From Solen grandis (lineage: Eukaryota > Mollusca > Bivalvia > Adapedonta > Solenidae): DNA of 64,000 bases. The translations under genes were made by a program, and so were the position numbers. Positions 38,536 through 48,963 of this stretch are shown in pieces (the stretch's first letter is position 1; each line of letters begins with the position of its first letter). The notes under the pieces are model-generated. The model made no database searches, had not been told where the DNA came from, and saw nothing but the letters and a program-made list of their open reading frames with translations. Location: positions 5,155,324-5,219,323 of the forward strand of contig CM037783.1 of assembly GCA_021229015.1 (NCBI GenBank), in the 5' to 3' direction.

Positions 38536-38567
38536 CTTTTATATGTTCAAGTCCATTCTGATTGGTC
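38536..38567 (-). promoter_or_regulatory. CCAAT-TATA promoter of the PC4-like gene
   Basis: Minus-strand TATAAAAG at 38536-38543, 25 nt before ATG 38510, with CCAATCAG at 38558-38565. The block 38544-38567 is duplicated at 37577-37600. Confidence 0.55.
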
Positions 38568-38747
38568 AAGAATACCTAAATCTGATTGGCTAACAAACGT
38601 CATCAAATGTTGAGCGTGTCCAAACTTGTTTGATGATGAAATCTCAGCATCACTGTCGAATAAGAGAATATATCATTAAGTAAAGTTGAATTGAAAATGA
38701 TGAGTATGAAGTCACTATCATATGATTGTCTATTTATTTTTAGAATG

Positions 38748-38910
38748 TCGTTAAGACCTGTTTTCAGAGGTCTACATAGAGGTACTATCCTAGCATCGCC
38801 AACTGAAAATGTTGTTCCATGTAGGGATCTTCGGGTCCTATGTCAAAGGATATACAACCACCATTTCTCCAATCATATATCCAATTCACAACATTTACAT
38901 TATCTTGAAC
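38748..38910 (+). CDS. Possible small ORF or exon, unknown
   Basis: A frame open from ATG 38697 follows a TTTATTTTTAG acceptor-like site (38744). It encodes SLRPVFRGLHRGTILASP and PCRDLRVLCQRIY and reaches a good donor-like GAAC|GTAAGT at about 38911. It is divergent from the PC4-like gene, so it would be the rightmost plus-strand gene of the element. I recognise no domain. The region may simply be non-coding. Confidence 0.25.
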
Positions 38911-39009
38911 GTAAGTATTCCACTCTGTCATAGTAAGTATTTTGATGTTAATACGTTCGTTGTACTTGTATGATAACTCTGTTAATGACTTTTTGAATGT
39001 TAGAAATGT

Positions 39010-39150
39010 TTAAATCACTCTTTGAAATGCCAAGAGAGTTTTCTTCCTTTATAAATTAAAATACAGAGATTTTCTGATAAAACATCCATAGTTATTCACT
39101 ATCAACAGTATTTAAATCACTCTTTGAAATGCCAAGAGAGTTTTCTTCCT
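39010..39150. repeat. Direct repeat pair (~40 bp)
   Basis: TTTAAATCACTCTTTGAAAT + GCCAAGAGAGTTTTCTTCCT occurs at about 39009-39049 and 39109-39149, exactly 100 bp apart. Confidence 0.7.
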
Positions 39151-39289
39151 ATGATCACAAACAATATCAACATAAAATGTCGAAATGGTGAATTTACATT
39201 GAATATATATGTACAACTAACCAATCAGAAAATCTCAATCAGTCATGCATGAACCGCCAATCAAAAGACCTCTACGTTAACGAAAGCTT

Positions 39290-39785
39290 ATCGCTATGAG
39301 CTTTTCATAGCTATGAAAATGATTCAAATCGTTAACAACTAAGGGAGATAGAGTCATGTTTTACATGTGATGACGTCATTTCCGGTTTTTATTCATCATG
39401 GACTTCCGGTTAAGAGTGTTCAAAGTAAAGTTCTCACTTTGAGCTTTTCATAGCTATAAAAAAATATATATAAATCGAGTGAAAACTAAAGGAAATAGGG
39501 TCATTTTACATTGATACGTCATTTCCGGTTTTAACATGGACTTCCGGTTAGAGTTCAAAGTAAGATCTACTTTGAGCTTTCCATAGCTATAAAAATATTC
39601 AAATCGGATAACTAAGGAGATAGAGTCATTTTTTACATGTGATTACGTCATTTCCGGTTTTTATTCATCATGGACTTCCGGTTAAGAGTGTTCAAAGTAA
39701 AGATCTTACTTTGAGCTTTCCATAGCTATAAAAATGATTCAAATCGGATAACTAAGGGAGATATTTTTTTTTTTTTCTAAGGGAG
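39290..39785 (+). repeat. Tandem array (~130-145-bp unit, 3-4 copies) with CRE and ETS-like sites
   Basis: Each unit has GAGCTTTTCATAGCTAT (or TCCATAGCTAT), AACTAAGGGAGATAGAGTCA, TGACGTCA or TACGTCA followed by TTTCCGG, then GGACTTCCGGTTA and GTTCAAAGTAA. The CRE-like and ETS-like motifs recur in the same spacing. Such arrays could act as an enhancer near the right end of the element; this is inference. Confidence 0.65.
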
Positions 39786-40515
39786 ATATTACCTTTTAAC
39801 ATTGTACCTTTAAAAAAGTGGGTGGGGGAAATCAATGAAATCGATAATTGACAATAATTCGATTGAAAATAAAAACAACAGATTTATTTTGAAGCTTCTT
39901 ACTATTTGTTTGTTGAAATGACTAAATTTAAAAATTGATTTGCATAAAACAATATAAAAAATTAAAAAATAACAAAATTCGTTCAATGTTTTATACTTAT
40001 ATTCGAATGGTATATAATTTGGTAAACTGAAAGAGGTAATGACTTTTTAATTAGCTTTTCTGCTGCAAGGTCACAGCTGTTAAGAGTATACCGATTAAAC
40101 ACACACATGTGTTTTAAGTTAGCGAAGCCCAAAACATAATCTTTTTCACGCACAGAGTACACAGGTTTTTTTTTCTATGTATTCTCTTGGAGTGATCACT
40201 TGGAATTTTTTGTGTGCAGGAAATTTCTAAAGACTAATGGATATACATGTCATTCACTTTTTGGAAATTCTGTTGTGTGATATAAAAAAATGGATACTGA
40301 GGAAAAAAAGGTAGGTGATTTATATATTAAAAAGATTACCTTACTCGGCATGTCCATTTCATTTCCAGAACACGTTCACATTTGTGTGAATAGTGTGCGC
40401 GCGTGTGTGTGTATACGCCTCATAGGTTCATGGAGTAAAAATGATTGCTGGTTGTTGTGCAATGTCATGCCTATTCATGGAATGAAACATGTTATTGGTT
40501 GTAATACTACATTTC
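39786..40515. other. AT-rich right-end sequence of the Polinton
   Basis: No convincing gene. A short frame from 40290 has no recognisable domain. The stretch leads into the right inverted repeat. Confidence 0.35.
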
Positions 40516-40714
40516 GTTTCTGATTGGTTGTTGATCTAAGTCATGGTTATTTTTAGACAACATGTCTAGACTTGTTCAATCGATATAAAATGAAGACATG
40601 GCAATGGTCGGTTCAAATTGTAAACCAGTTATCTCTGGTTTACTCTAGTTGTATACTGGAAATACATTTCCAAGAATAATTACCGGAAATACTTTGACTT
40701 AAAATGGTATATCA

Positions 40715-40718
<4 letters not shown>
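40516..40718 (-). repeat. Right terminal inverted repeat (inner part)
   Basis: The reverse complement matches 25546-25686, including the CCAAT-containing CAACCAATCAG and ACAACTAGA, with a ~60-bp extra block. A (GT)n microsatellite (40718-40800) directly follows, so the outermost end cannot be read off. Confidence 0.8.
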
Positions 40719-40745
<27 letters not shown>

Positions 40746-40800
40746 TGCGCGAACGTGACTCTGTGTGTGTGTGTGTGTGTTGGTATATCACGTGTGTGTG
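40718..40800. repeat. (GT)n microsatellite with internal duplication
   Basis: Several GT runs separated by TGCGCGAACGTGACTCTG. The phrase GGTATATCACGTGTG occurs twice (about 40705 and 40782). Confidence 0.85.
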
Positions 40801-40915
40801 TGTTGCTTGTAAATTCTGGTCTTACACCACCATGAGTTCGAATCTTGCTTGGGATATTGGTTTACTCCATTATTCAAATTGTCACCTTCCTAGTTGACCA
40901 TGGATACCTCTGTCT
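40801..40915 (+). repeat. tRNA-type SINE copy 1 (5'-truncated)
   Basis: Contains a B-box-like GAGTTCGAATCTT. The ~115 bp match 41813-41932 almost base for base. The truncation point coincides with the GT microsatellite beside the Polinton terminal repeat. Confidence 0.55.
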
Positions 40916-41456
40916 GTATGTGTGTGGTAGAGTCCGCAATTACTAGTGTTATGTGTGCTTGTACCTCACATTGTAATATAATACTAACATTCAATGATAT
41001 CAGTGTTATTCACACATTTTTTTGTCCGAGTCAACCATTTGCCAAATATATTGCCAAAGCAACCTGTTTCTTGATACTATGCACAGGTAAAAAACACTTA
41101 GAATGATTATCAAAATCAGTTTATCAATATGCTTTGAACAAAGCATTATTATAATGATAGATAGACTAGGATAATCTTACTAATCAGCAATTACAAATGC
41201 TCGAAGTACTACTCCAACCCAAGATCCGTTAGTATCAATACCTTGTATTCATCAATATTCAAAATGTTATAGTAAGATCATGTCCAACCCAGGATCAGTG
41301 AGTATCAATATGGTTATTCAGAAATATTCAAAATATAATAGTAAGTTCATGCTTAAAGTACTGGTCCAACCCAGGATCCATTAGTGTCAATAAAGTATAT
41401 TCAGCAATAGACTTAATATTATGGTAAGCCTTTATTGTGTGCATATTGATTTTTAG
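40916..41456. other. Intergenic sequence with short related blocks
   Basis: CCAACCCAGGATC(C/A)GT and AGTATCAATA recur about three times between 41200 and 41400. No gene seen. Confidence 0.35.
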
Positions 41457-41618
41457 GTCACCTGAGCTTAGCTAAGAAGGATGATGATGAAGTGCTGTCC
41501 AGTTCTGCTAAGAAAAGACGTGTGATGTCACCCGGAGGTGATGCTACTGCTATACCCTACTTCCCGGCCGCACCACTCTCTGCTGGCAGCGAGGATCCAT
41601 CACAGTCTATAGCTGGAG
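41457..41618 (+). CDS. Exon of the recombinase-family gene, nuclear-signal segment
   Basis: 162 nt between TTGATTTTTAG and GTATAC, phase 1 to 1. It encodes KKDDDEVLSSSAKKRRVMSP, an acidic stretch with a classical basic nuclear-localisation-like motif, then an Ala/Pro/Ser-rich tail. Its phase matches the acidic exon at 43545. Confidence 0.45.
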
Positions 41619-41780
41619 GTATACTATATTGTTAAATGAATCCATGTCTTCCTGAAATTTGTATTGACTTTGACCTTCAAGCCAATGTGATTACCTATAC
41701 AATAGATTATAGATACCCCTGTATGTATGTGTCATGTTGACAAGATAAGCACTCCAGTGTGAGATGTTTATATTAAGTCC

Positions 41781-41932
41781 CATACCATAACTGTGAACTA
41801 GTGGTTACTTCATGTTGCTTGTAAATTCTGGTCTTACACCACCATGAGTTTGAATCTTGCTTGGGATTGTATATTGGTTTACTCCATGGTTCAAATTGCC
41901 ACCTTCCTAGTTGACCATGGATACCTCTGTCT
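41781..41932 (+). repeat. tRNA-type SINE copy 2
   Basis: A-box-like CTAGTGGTTAC and B-box-like GAGTTTGAATCTT in tRNA spacing, followed by the region shared with 40801-40915. Confidence 0.5.
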
Positions 41933-42325
41933 CTAAAAGTGTATAAGTACATGTAAAGCACAGGTCTGTATCTCCAAGGTCAAGGTTCAAGTGTAAAAAA
42001 TGGGGTAAATTTTTTTGGTTTCTGCTCCCTGGCTTTATCATTTCCTTGAGGGATTTAATAATACAGTGCTTTATCTACAAATTGTCATTCATGAGTCCAT
42101 GGACTCACTGTCTTAGAAAATGGTTCATCCCATAGCATAAATTTGTATCTGATTTTTCCAAAATAATTGGTATGCTCTTGTTACTTGATAATCTCTAGGT
42201 CAAATTCCATAATGAGCCATGTCTGACCAAGGTCAGGGTTGTGTTGGACTTAGACAAGGCACTTTTTTGGCTTGAATCAATTAAACAACTGAAATATCAA
42301 TTGAATTTCAATAATGTTGCTTTTT

Positions 42326-43270
42326 AGCTCACCTGAGCATAGCTCAGGGTGAGCTTTTGGGACACTTGATTGACCGTCGTCCGTCAACGATTCTAATGTT
42401 TACACACTAGAGGCCATAATTTTGATCCAATCTTCCTCAAACTTGGTCAGAATGTTTTTTTATGATGATATCTCTGACATTGTTTGACCTTAGGTCAAAA
42501 TTATCTTGGTCAGAGTTGACAAAATATTGTCAGTTTAAAAAAAAGGACCTTTAGCAAAGAGCGAGGCCATTTAGCTCATGCTGTCTGACCATGTGAACAC
42601 TTTTGTTGTCAGTCTTCAGGGTAACATTAATTTATCAGTAACTAACATTTTAAGCCTCTGTCATACCATGATGTCGGTAGTGAGATCGGGAACAATCAGG
42701 GTACAAGTGTAACTCTACATGTGACAACTGTAATTAACCTGGATGAAATTGCATATATGATCCCAGAGGTATAAATATTAAAAATATCCAAAATTTCTGG
42801 CAAGCAATTGCTGTAGCTCTGCCAGAAAAGATTAGCAATGACATGCGCTCTATCCGCATTTACCATAGGAGCAGAATTGGATGAAACTTGGCAGGGATGA
42901 TCTATGGGATAGCCTTCACAAAAGTTGCTGAAATTAAATTGATCCATGAAGAACTCTTGATTGCCATGGCAGCAGAAAGAAAAAAATATGAAAACTTTAA
43001 AAATCATCTCCTCCAAAACTACTGGCCCGATTTCAAAATAAATTGGTACAGGTGTTCCTTGGGGGTAGCTATACAAATATTGATAATTCCAATCTGTAAA
43101 CAAAACATGGCTGCTAGGGCTGGGGCTTATTTTCCTTATATGTATATAGGAAAAACTTAAAAGAACATCTCTGAAACCACTGGACAGAATTTGATAAAAT
43201 TCAGCAGGGATGTTCCTTAAGAGCGATGATACTCAGTTGAACGATTTGAGGCCATTGTGGCCTCTTGTTT
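42326..43270. mobile_element. Interspersed repeat (AGCTCACC...GGCCTCTTGTTTT family)
   Basis: Bounded by TTTTTAGCTCACCTGAGC with a short hairpin and by ATTTGAGGCCATTGTGGCCTC palindromic sequence. The internal part shares GGCAGGGATGATCTATGGGA, TTGATCCAT and CCATGGCA with the repeats at 6396-7847 and 45654-46332. Confidence 0.65.
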
Positions 43271-43544
43271 TTGTTATTAATGTCATACAGAAGTATCCAA
43301 TAAAAACCTTTATTCATTATTGTATCTGTTTGTAATAGTACCTCTATCTGCATATACTGTGTTCATGGGATTAATATTCTAGTGTGCTTGTGTACCTCAT
43401 TCTTCACAGTACATGTACAGTCAATGTCATATGGCACCTTTCTAGTTACATAGATGCACATGCTAACCACAGTAACTGAATGGTAAATCTTTTCTTGGTT
43501 CATTCCTTAATGGGTCTTTAATGTTAAATATTGTTTATTTTCAG
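43271..43544. other. Intron or intergenic sequence
   Basis: No feature beyond the acceptor at 43543-43544. Confidence 0.3.
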
Positions 43545-43740
43545 AATCTGATGTCAGTGAAGATTTTGATGACACTGATAATGACCCGAACTACAGATTA
43601 GAGTCTGATTATGTCTCTGACTCATCTTCTGATTTATCTGATATTCAGCCAACAGATTTTCCGGAACTATCTAAAGGCTTAGATAATGAAGTTACCTCAA
43701 GCACTGATGGTGCTCCAAGGATTAGTCCAAAGCACGAATA
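43545..43740 (+). CDS. Acidic exon of the recombinase-family gene
   Basis: After acceptor ATTTTCAG the phase-1 frame encodes DVSEDFDDTDNDP and SDSSSDLSD, an acidic Ser/Asp-rich region. It stops at TAA 43738-43740 while the next module opens in another frame at 43686, so an unrecognised intron or a frameshift separates them. Confidence 0.45.
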
Positions 43741-45212
43741 ACAAAAATGGGAGAAAATGGGATAAGATGCAGTATTGCCTCTTCTGTGAGAATGGGTTCA
43801 CAAACATTAGAAAACATTACCTCAAAAAACATAAAAATGAGAATCAAGTGCAAAACATACTAAGATTTCCACTGAAATCCAAGGAGAGACATATAGAACT
43901 CACCCGCATAAGGAATGCTGGAAACTTCAAACATAATGTAAGAGTTTTAAAGGAAGGGAGAGGTGAACTTGTTGTCATATCCAGACAATCAGATAATTCA
44001 GATTCAGGTGACTATCTTCCATGTGAGGATTGTCTTGGTTTTTTTCTGCGAGAAAGTCTTTGGAGACACAGGAAAGAGTGCCCATTGGCGACAGGGAAGC
44101 AAAAATCTAGAAGAGTACAAGCAGATGCAGCGCTACTCTTACCTGCTGCCAGCTACATAAGCAAAGGACTGAAAGAGAACATCTTTGGAAGAATGGCTAG
44201 AGATGAAGTGACTATTGCAGCACGCAATGATCCAATAATTCTGAAAATTGGAGAGAAACTGTATCAGAAACACGGACATTTAACACATCTATACTCTCAC
44301 ATTAGTCAAAAAATGAGGGAACTTGGGCGGTTTTTGATATGCTCCAGAACACAAGATTCAAGTATCACTTGTTTAAATGACATACTACGTCCTGAAAAGT
44401 TTCCTGTTGCAGTAATGGCTACTAAGGTTTTGTGTAAGTTCAACGATGTGACAAATAGTTATGCAAAACCTTCGTTAGCTCTCAAGTTAGGGCACCTGCT
44501 GAAAAAATGTGCAAAAGTGGCAAAGTCTGAAGCCTTGATACATGTTGATGTAGAGCAAGGAAAGCAAGCCGACAATTTCCTTACTTTGTGCGAAGACGAA
44601 TGGTCTGATGAAGTATCAAGTTCGGCTTTGCAAACACTTGCTAAAAACAAAATGAATAAAGGGCATTTGTTGCCATTGTCAGAGGATGTAATGAAACTCA
44701 ATAAACATTTTGACCTGAAAACTGAGTCTCTATTGAAAACCCTTAGTGAGCGCTTTAACAAAAATGAATGGGAATTGCTGAACCAAGTAACACTAGCACA
44801 GGTTGTCATGTTTAATCGCAGGAGAGGGGGCGAAACCCAAAGAATGTTGGTCAGTGCTTACACAGAACACACACAGAGCAAACGGTGTCCAACAGAAGTT
44901 ACAGAATCTCTAAGTGCTACGGAAAAAATCCTTCTCAAAACCATGTCAAGAGTGGAAATAAGGGGCAAGAGGGGACGCACTGTACCAGTTCTACTGACCC
45001 AGAGAGCACAGAGGTGTATTGATCTCCTTTTGAGATGGAGAGATGCAGCAGGTGTTGCCAAAGACAATGGATATGTGTTTCCTAAGCCACACTGTGGTTC
45101 TTTAGAATCACTGAGGAGCTCAGATGTCTTAAGAAATTTTTCACAGGCAGCAGGTTTGACTTGTCCAGAACTGATAACAAGCACAAGACTTCGAAAGCAC
45201 ATAGCCATATAA
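43686..45212 (+). CDS. Tyrosine-recombinase-like (Crypton-type) protein, main frame
   Basis: 508 codons. Zinc-finger-like N-terminus: CLFCENGFTNIRKHYLKKH, then LPCEDCLGFFLRESLWRHRKEC. The C-terminal third follows tyrosine recombinase logic: VVMFNRRRGGETQRM (first catalytic Arg region), KRGRTVPVLL (beta-hairpin Lys region), then STRLRKHIA (the HxxR box with its first His replaced). The frame stops there at 45210-45212. The His and Tyr motifs follow in the adjacent frame. Such enzymes cut and rejoin DNA through a Tyr-phosphate bond. Related proteins are abundant in fish and molluscs, and several animal genes derive from Cryptons. Mobile element versus domesticated gene cannot be decided here. 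Confidence 0.65.
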   Translation: MKLPQALMVLQGLVQSTNNKNGRKWDKMQYCLFCENGFTNIRKHYLKKHKNENQVQNILRFPLKSKERHIELTRIRNAGNFKHNVRVLKEGRGELVVISRQSDNSDSGDYLPCEDCLGFFLRESLWRHRKECPLATGKQKSRRVQADAALLLPAASYISKGLKENIFGRMARDEVTIAARNDPIILKIGEKLYQKHGHLTHLYSHISQKMRELGRFLICSRTQDSSITCLNDILRPEKFPVAVMATKVLCKFNDVTNSYAKPSLALKLGHLLKKCAKVAKSEALIHVDVEQGKQADNFLTLCEDEWSDEVSSSALQTLAKNKMNKGHLLPLSEDVMKLNKHFDLKTESLLKTLSERFNKNEWELLNQVTLAQVVMFNRRRGGETQRMLVSAYTEHTQSKRCPTEVTESLSATEKILLKTMSRVEIRGKRGRTVPVLLTQRAQRCIDLLLRWRDAAGVAKDNGYVFPKPHCGSLESLRSSDVLRNFSQAAGLTCPELITSTRLRKHIAI

Positions 45213-45404
45213 GTTTAAACAAGAATGACCTGGACATTATGGCCAGCTTTATGGGCCATGATATAGCAATACATAGATCGTTTTATAGGCTTCCACAGGA
45301 AACACTACAGGTTGCTAGGATGGGGCGCCTGCTGACGGCCTTTAACAATGGTACTGTTGGCCAGTACAGTGGCAAGTCATTGGATGATATTCAAGTGGAT
45401 GAAA
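45205..45404 (+). CDS. Tyrosine-recombinase-like protein, catalytic C-terminus (shifted frame)
   Basis: Continues the previous frame after a one-base shift plus an apparent short deletion. It encodes LNKNDLDIMASFMGHD then IHRSFYRLPQETLQVARM, corresponding to the GH(D) box and the nucleophilic Tyr of tyrosine recombinases. It ends at a good donor (GAAA|GTAAGT) in phase 1. The downstream acidic exons at 48215 and 48964 keep that phase. Confidence 0.6.
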
Positions 45405-45412
45405 GTAAGTAA

Positions 45413-45653
45413 ATGTTTAAGGCGAATGTGTTGTTGTTTGTGTCAAACTAATATGCATTAATTTATATGAAAAACAAAACAATTATATACAGTTTATAAA
45501 TACTTTTAATGCTGTTTATCACATTCAGGTACACATATTTACACCTGTTAGTCATTCCATCGCAAAAACTGAATCATACAAAAACTTAAAGTACTGCAAA
45601 TATTTTCATGAAACTTAATGTTCTGGTACTATAATGGGCAATATAGATGTCTT
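45413..45653. other. Intron sequence
   Basis: No feature recognised. Confidence 0.3.
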
Positions 45654-46332
45654 TTTAGCTCACCTGAGCACAAAGTGCTCAGGTTAAGCTATTAGTATCG
45701 CCCTCTGTCCTTCGTACATCGTCGTCCCTCGTCAACAATTTGCTTTAACAGACATCTCCTCTGAAACCCCTTGGCAGGAATGATCTATGTATGGGACAGC
45801 CTTCACAAAAGTTGCTAAGATAAACTTGATCCATGCAGAACTCTGGTTGCCATGGCAATGAAAGAAAATTTAAATGAAAACTTTAAAATTCTTCATCTTC
45901 AAAACTACTGGCCAGATTGGAATATAATTTGGTACAGATTTTCCTTGGGTGACCCTCTACCAAAGTTGCTAAAATTATTCCTATCCGTCAAAAAAACATG
46001 GCTGCCAGTGACGTGGCTTATTTGCATTTTATGTCTATGGGAAACACTTTAAATGACATCTTATCCAAAACCCCTGGGCAGAATTGGATGAAACTTAGCA
46101 GGTATGATCTACAAGACAGCCTTCACAAAAGTTGCTAAACTAAACTTGATCCATGTAGAACTCTGGTTGCCATGGCAATGGAAAGTAAATATAGATGAAA
46201 ACTTTGAAAATCTCCTTCAAAACTGAATATAATTTGGTACAGATGTTCCTTGTTATATAGCACATATAAGGGCATGCGATGAGAGCAAAGTTATTCAGGT
46301 GAGCGATTTAGGGCCATAATGGCCTTCTTGTT
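45654..46332. mobile_element. Interspersed repeat in intron (AGCTCACC family)
   Basis: Starts TTTTTAGCTCACCTGAGCAC with hairpin AGTGCTCAGGTT and ends GGTGAGCGATTTAGGGCCATA plus ATGGCC. It has two internal copies of the TTGATCCATG...GTTGCCATGGCAA block. Contains one stray TATAAGGG (46265-46272), outside the Polinton. Confidence 0.65.
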
Positions 46333-46544
46333 TATTTATAGCAATATCAAGATTTTTTGTATGTACTTTTTAAATATATAAATCAATATTAATTTAAGGA
46401 AAATATAAAACATTTTTGTACAAATGCTCATCTATCTAGAAAAGTAGAAAAAAAGGTAGAAAGGACATACATTTAACGTTCAGTTAATGAAATTAATAAA
46501 CATTAAAAAAGATAATAATTCAAGATATGTCACAGGATGTGATG

Positions 46545-46772
46545 AATGCCCCCCCCCCCGAAATATACCAAAATTTTGACCTTTGACCTTCAATTATGAC
46601 CTTGACCTTGAAGCAAAGACCTGTGGTTTGCGCGAGACACATTGTCTCATGGTGGTGAACATTTCTGCCAAGTATTATCAAAATCCATCAAGGATTGACA
46701 AAGTTCAAGAGCGGACACGAAATCCGGACGGACGGTTCGACTACTATATGCCCACCTTTGGGGGCATAAAAA
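46545..46772. mobile_element. Short interspersed element with GGGGGCAT hairpin ends
   Basis: Starts GAATGCCCCC and ends in the hairpin ATGCCCACCTTTGGGGGCAT, with a GGACGGACGG microsatellite remnant just before it. Same terminal logic as the other pearl/HINE-like families. The reading frame across it is not a gene. Confidence 0.55.
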
Positions 46773-48214
46773 AAATAAAGCATGCTTTTAATCATATAAA
46801 GTTTAAACATGTCCCGTTTAATGGCAGACATATTAATTTTGTCTTAAGCAGCCAACTTGTCTTAAGTGGCAAGTTTGGGCATGCCACTGTTGCTAAAAAA
46901 TAGAAAAAAAAATGAATACTTCAATAACTCCAAAAGTATGTAAGATCTGGTTTTGAAACTTGGGTTACAGATGAAGGGTGATATAGTAGAGAATTGTGAT
47001 TGACCTTTCTTATTTCACCAGAAATCAAAGGTCATGTAGTTGTTCTTAAAAATAGAACAAAATTATTCAATATCTCTAAAAGATATAAGGTGTGGTTAGG
47101 ACACTTTAATAACGGATAAAGGGTCATTGGAGAATTATGCTTGACCTCATTTTTAGCAGAGGTCATATTCATGCATCTGTTACTAAAATAGAACAAATCT
47201 TAATAATCTTTTTACTCTAAATGTACACAAAATGTATTCATGGACCCAGGAATTTTTATAACAGTGTCAGGATTATGCATGATGTATTTTTTACACTTGA
47301 GGTGGACGTTCAAATCCTGTTACTAAAATAGAACAAAATCAAGTACTTTTTAACACTACAAGAATATAATCTGGTATAACTAGGTATACAAAAAGTCATA
47401 TGAAGGATGTTGAAGAATAATGATTCAACAGAGCTTTAGATAAGGATTTTGTATAATTGAGTATTTATTCTCAACATTTCAGTATAATTGGGTGTTTGGT
47501 GATTTTAATTGGGTGATTGACAGAATGGTATTGGATAAAATGTTATTTTTCCATATATAATCTATAGCAAGGCAAAGATTTTAATTGAGTATTGAAGATT
47601 TTAATTGTGTTTTGTCTTATCTGTTCCTCTGAATTTATTCCTTTTTTGCCTGTGGTCAAAGGCTGCACTACTGGCCAATATTACTTAAAATAGAACAAAC
47701 ATTATAGTTCAACTATTTGAATAGAATATAACCTTGCTATTCTTATGAAAGGCAGTATGAAGCTTTATACAAGCATGTCCTTTCACATTATTACCGGTGG
47801 TCAAAGACTGTGAAGCAGTTACTTAATAAAACAAAAAAAATTCTTGCTTCAATATCTCAAAACAGTTCAGATAATAAATCAATGATTAAAGATTTCATAA
47901 ACGTACTGGTACTTAAACCCTTTCCCTCATATAGACTAATTTTGGCATACTCAATAGGTACCTCATTAAGCTTGAAAGTAGAAAGCCACAGTTAAATCTT
48001 ACCAAATGTTTTGGTAAATTCTCATTACCAGACCACCGAGGAGTAGAGAATAGCATAAAACCTGATCTTTCAGCGTGTTTCTTGCAGGCTGATCTGGTTT
48101 TATGCTGTTCACATAGGCCATTTCATGGTGTCCTCCATGAGGGAAAGAGTTTATGAGGATGTTGAATGCTTGTTCAAATGAGGCATCATCTCATGGCAAT
48201 GATTTCTTTGACAG
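46773..48214. other. Large intron or intergenic sequence
   Basis: AT-rich. AAATAGAACAAA and AGGTCAT blocks recur loosely (46890-47720), suggesting a decayed tandem repeat. No coding sequence recognised. Confidence 0.35.
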
Positions 48215-48286
48215 CTGAGGAGTTAAGCAGTGATGATGAAATGGGGGAGGAGGAAGGAATAGACAATGAAGAAATTGGAGTAGAAG
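48215..48286 (+). CDS. Acidic exon downstream of the recombinase domain
   Basis: 72 nt between TTTGACAG and GTATCT, phase 1 to 1. Encodes EELSSDDEMGEEEGIDNEEI. The phase fits the donor at 45405. Confidence 0.5.
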
Positions 48287-48963
48287 GTATCTGTTGCGTA
48301 AATAAGACTATGATTTATAAAGATTTAACTACTGTATCTTTTTAGTACTTGCTTGTAATTTTAATCTAGCAATTTTCTTGTTACAGCATCCAAAGTAATG
48401 CTTAATAGTGCCTATAAGTCTTAAGAATGGATAATAACCCATTTACCCAATTTAAGCCAATTCCTTGTTTTGTAAGAATTTAAATGTCAGACGGCCCAGA
48501 TTTTTATAAATATTTTTAAAATCTAAATGCCAAATTATACATTTTTGCTCTGAGTGGTACATTCTGAGGTATGCACCTCACTTTGTAAGTTACACAACTA
48601 TACCGGTTGTATTATAATTAAAAAATCTTGTTTATATTTATTAACAAGTTTTATGAAGACTAACTCAGGTGAGCACAGGGGTTTTTCTGCCAAAATTGGG
48701 AAGAGGCCTAGGCCTCTTAATATTGGGAGGAATTATCGATAAAACTGGCAAATTGGGAAGTGAAAAAGCTGGTGTAACTCTGAAAAATTGGGAAAATTGC
48801 ATGAATTGAAAGAAATTTTCAATTGGGAAGACACCTTTTACAGGCCTCTGTTATATAGCAGGAAAAAGCCCTGAAACAATACAGAACCAGCTTGGCCCTC
48901 TTGTTTTTATATTGGAAATTTTATGTGTAATAGTATTTTTTCTTTTAACTTCTCATCTTTTAG
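48287..48963. other. Intron
   Basis: 48660-48905 has repeated AATTGGGAAG-type blocks and ends in GGCCCTCTTGTTTTT, a repeat-family terminus. No gene. Confidence 0.35.

Larger units (their letters stand above)
25546..40718. mobile_element. Polinton/Maverick (adintovirus-like) element
   Basis: About 15 kb containing the defining Polinton set: protein-primed DNA polymerase B, retroviral-like integrase, FtsK/HerA-type packaging ATPase, adenain-like protease, double-jelly-roll major capsid protein and penton-like minor capsid protein. It is delimited by inverted repeats at 25546-25686 and 40516-40718. Plus-strand genes run from the polymerase to the protease. Three minus-strand accessory genes (PC4-like, BIR, TBP-like) occupy the right side. 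The coding part is visibly GC-richer than the flanks. A target-site duplication could not be fixed because the right end abuts a GT microsatellite. Confidence 0.95.

Noticed and set aside
40804..41935. Possible target-site or long duplication created by Polinton insertion
   Set aside because: The ~115-bp direct repeats contain tRNA-type A and B boxes, so they are better explained as two SINE copies.
44459..45208. Two 116-codon minus-strand frames
   Set aside because: Antisense shadows of the recombinase-like gene.
46583..46903. 106-codon open frame
   Set aside because: Runs through a short interspersed element and its hairpin end; no domain.
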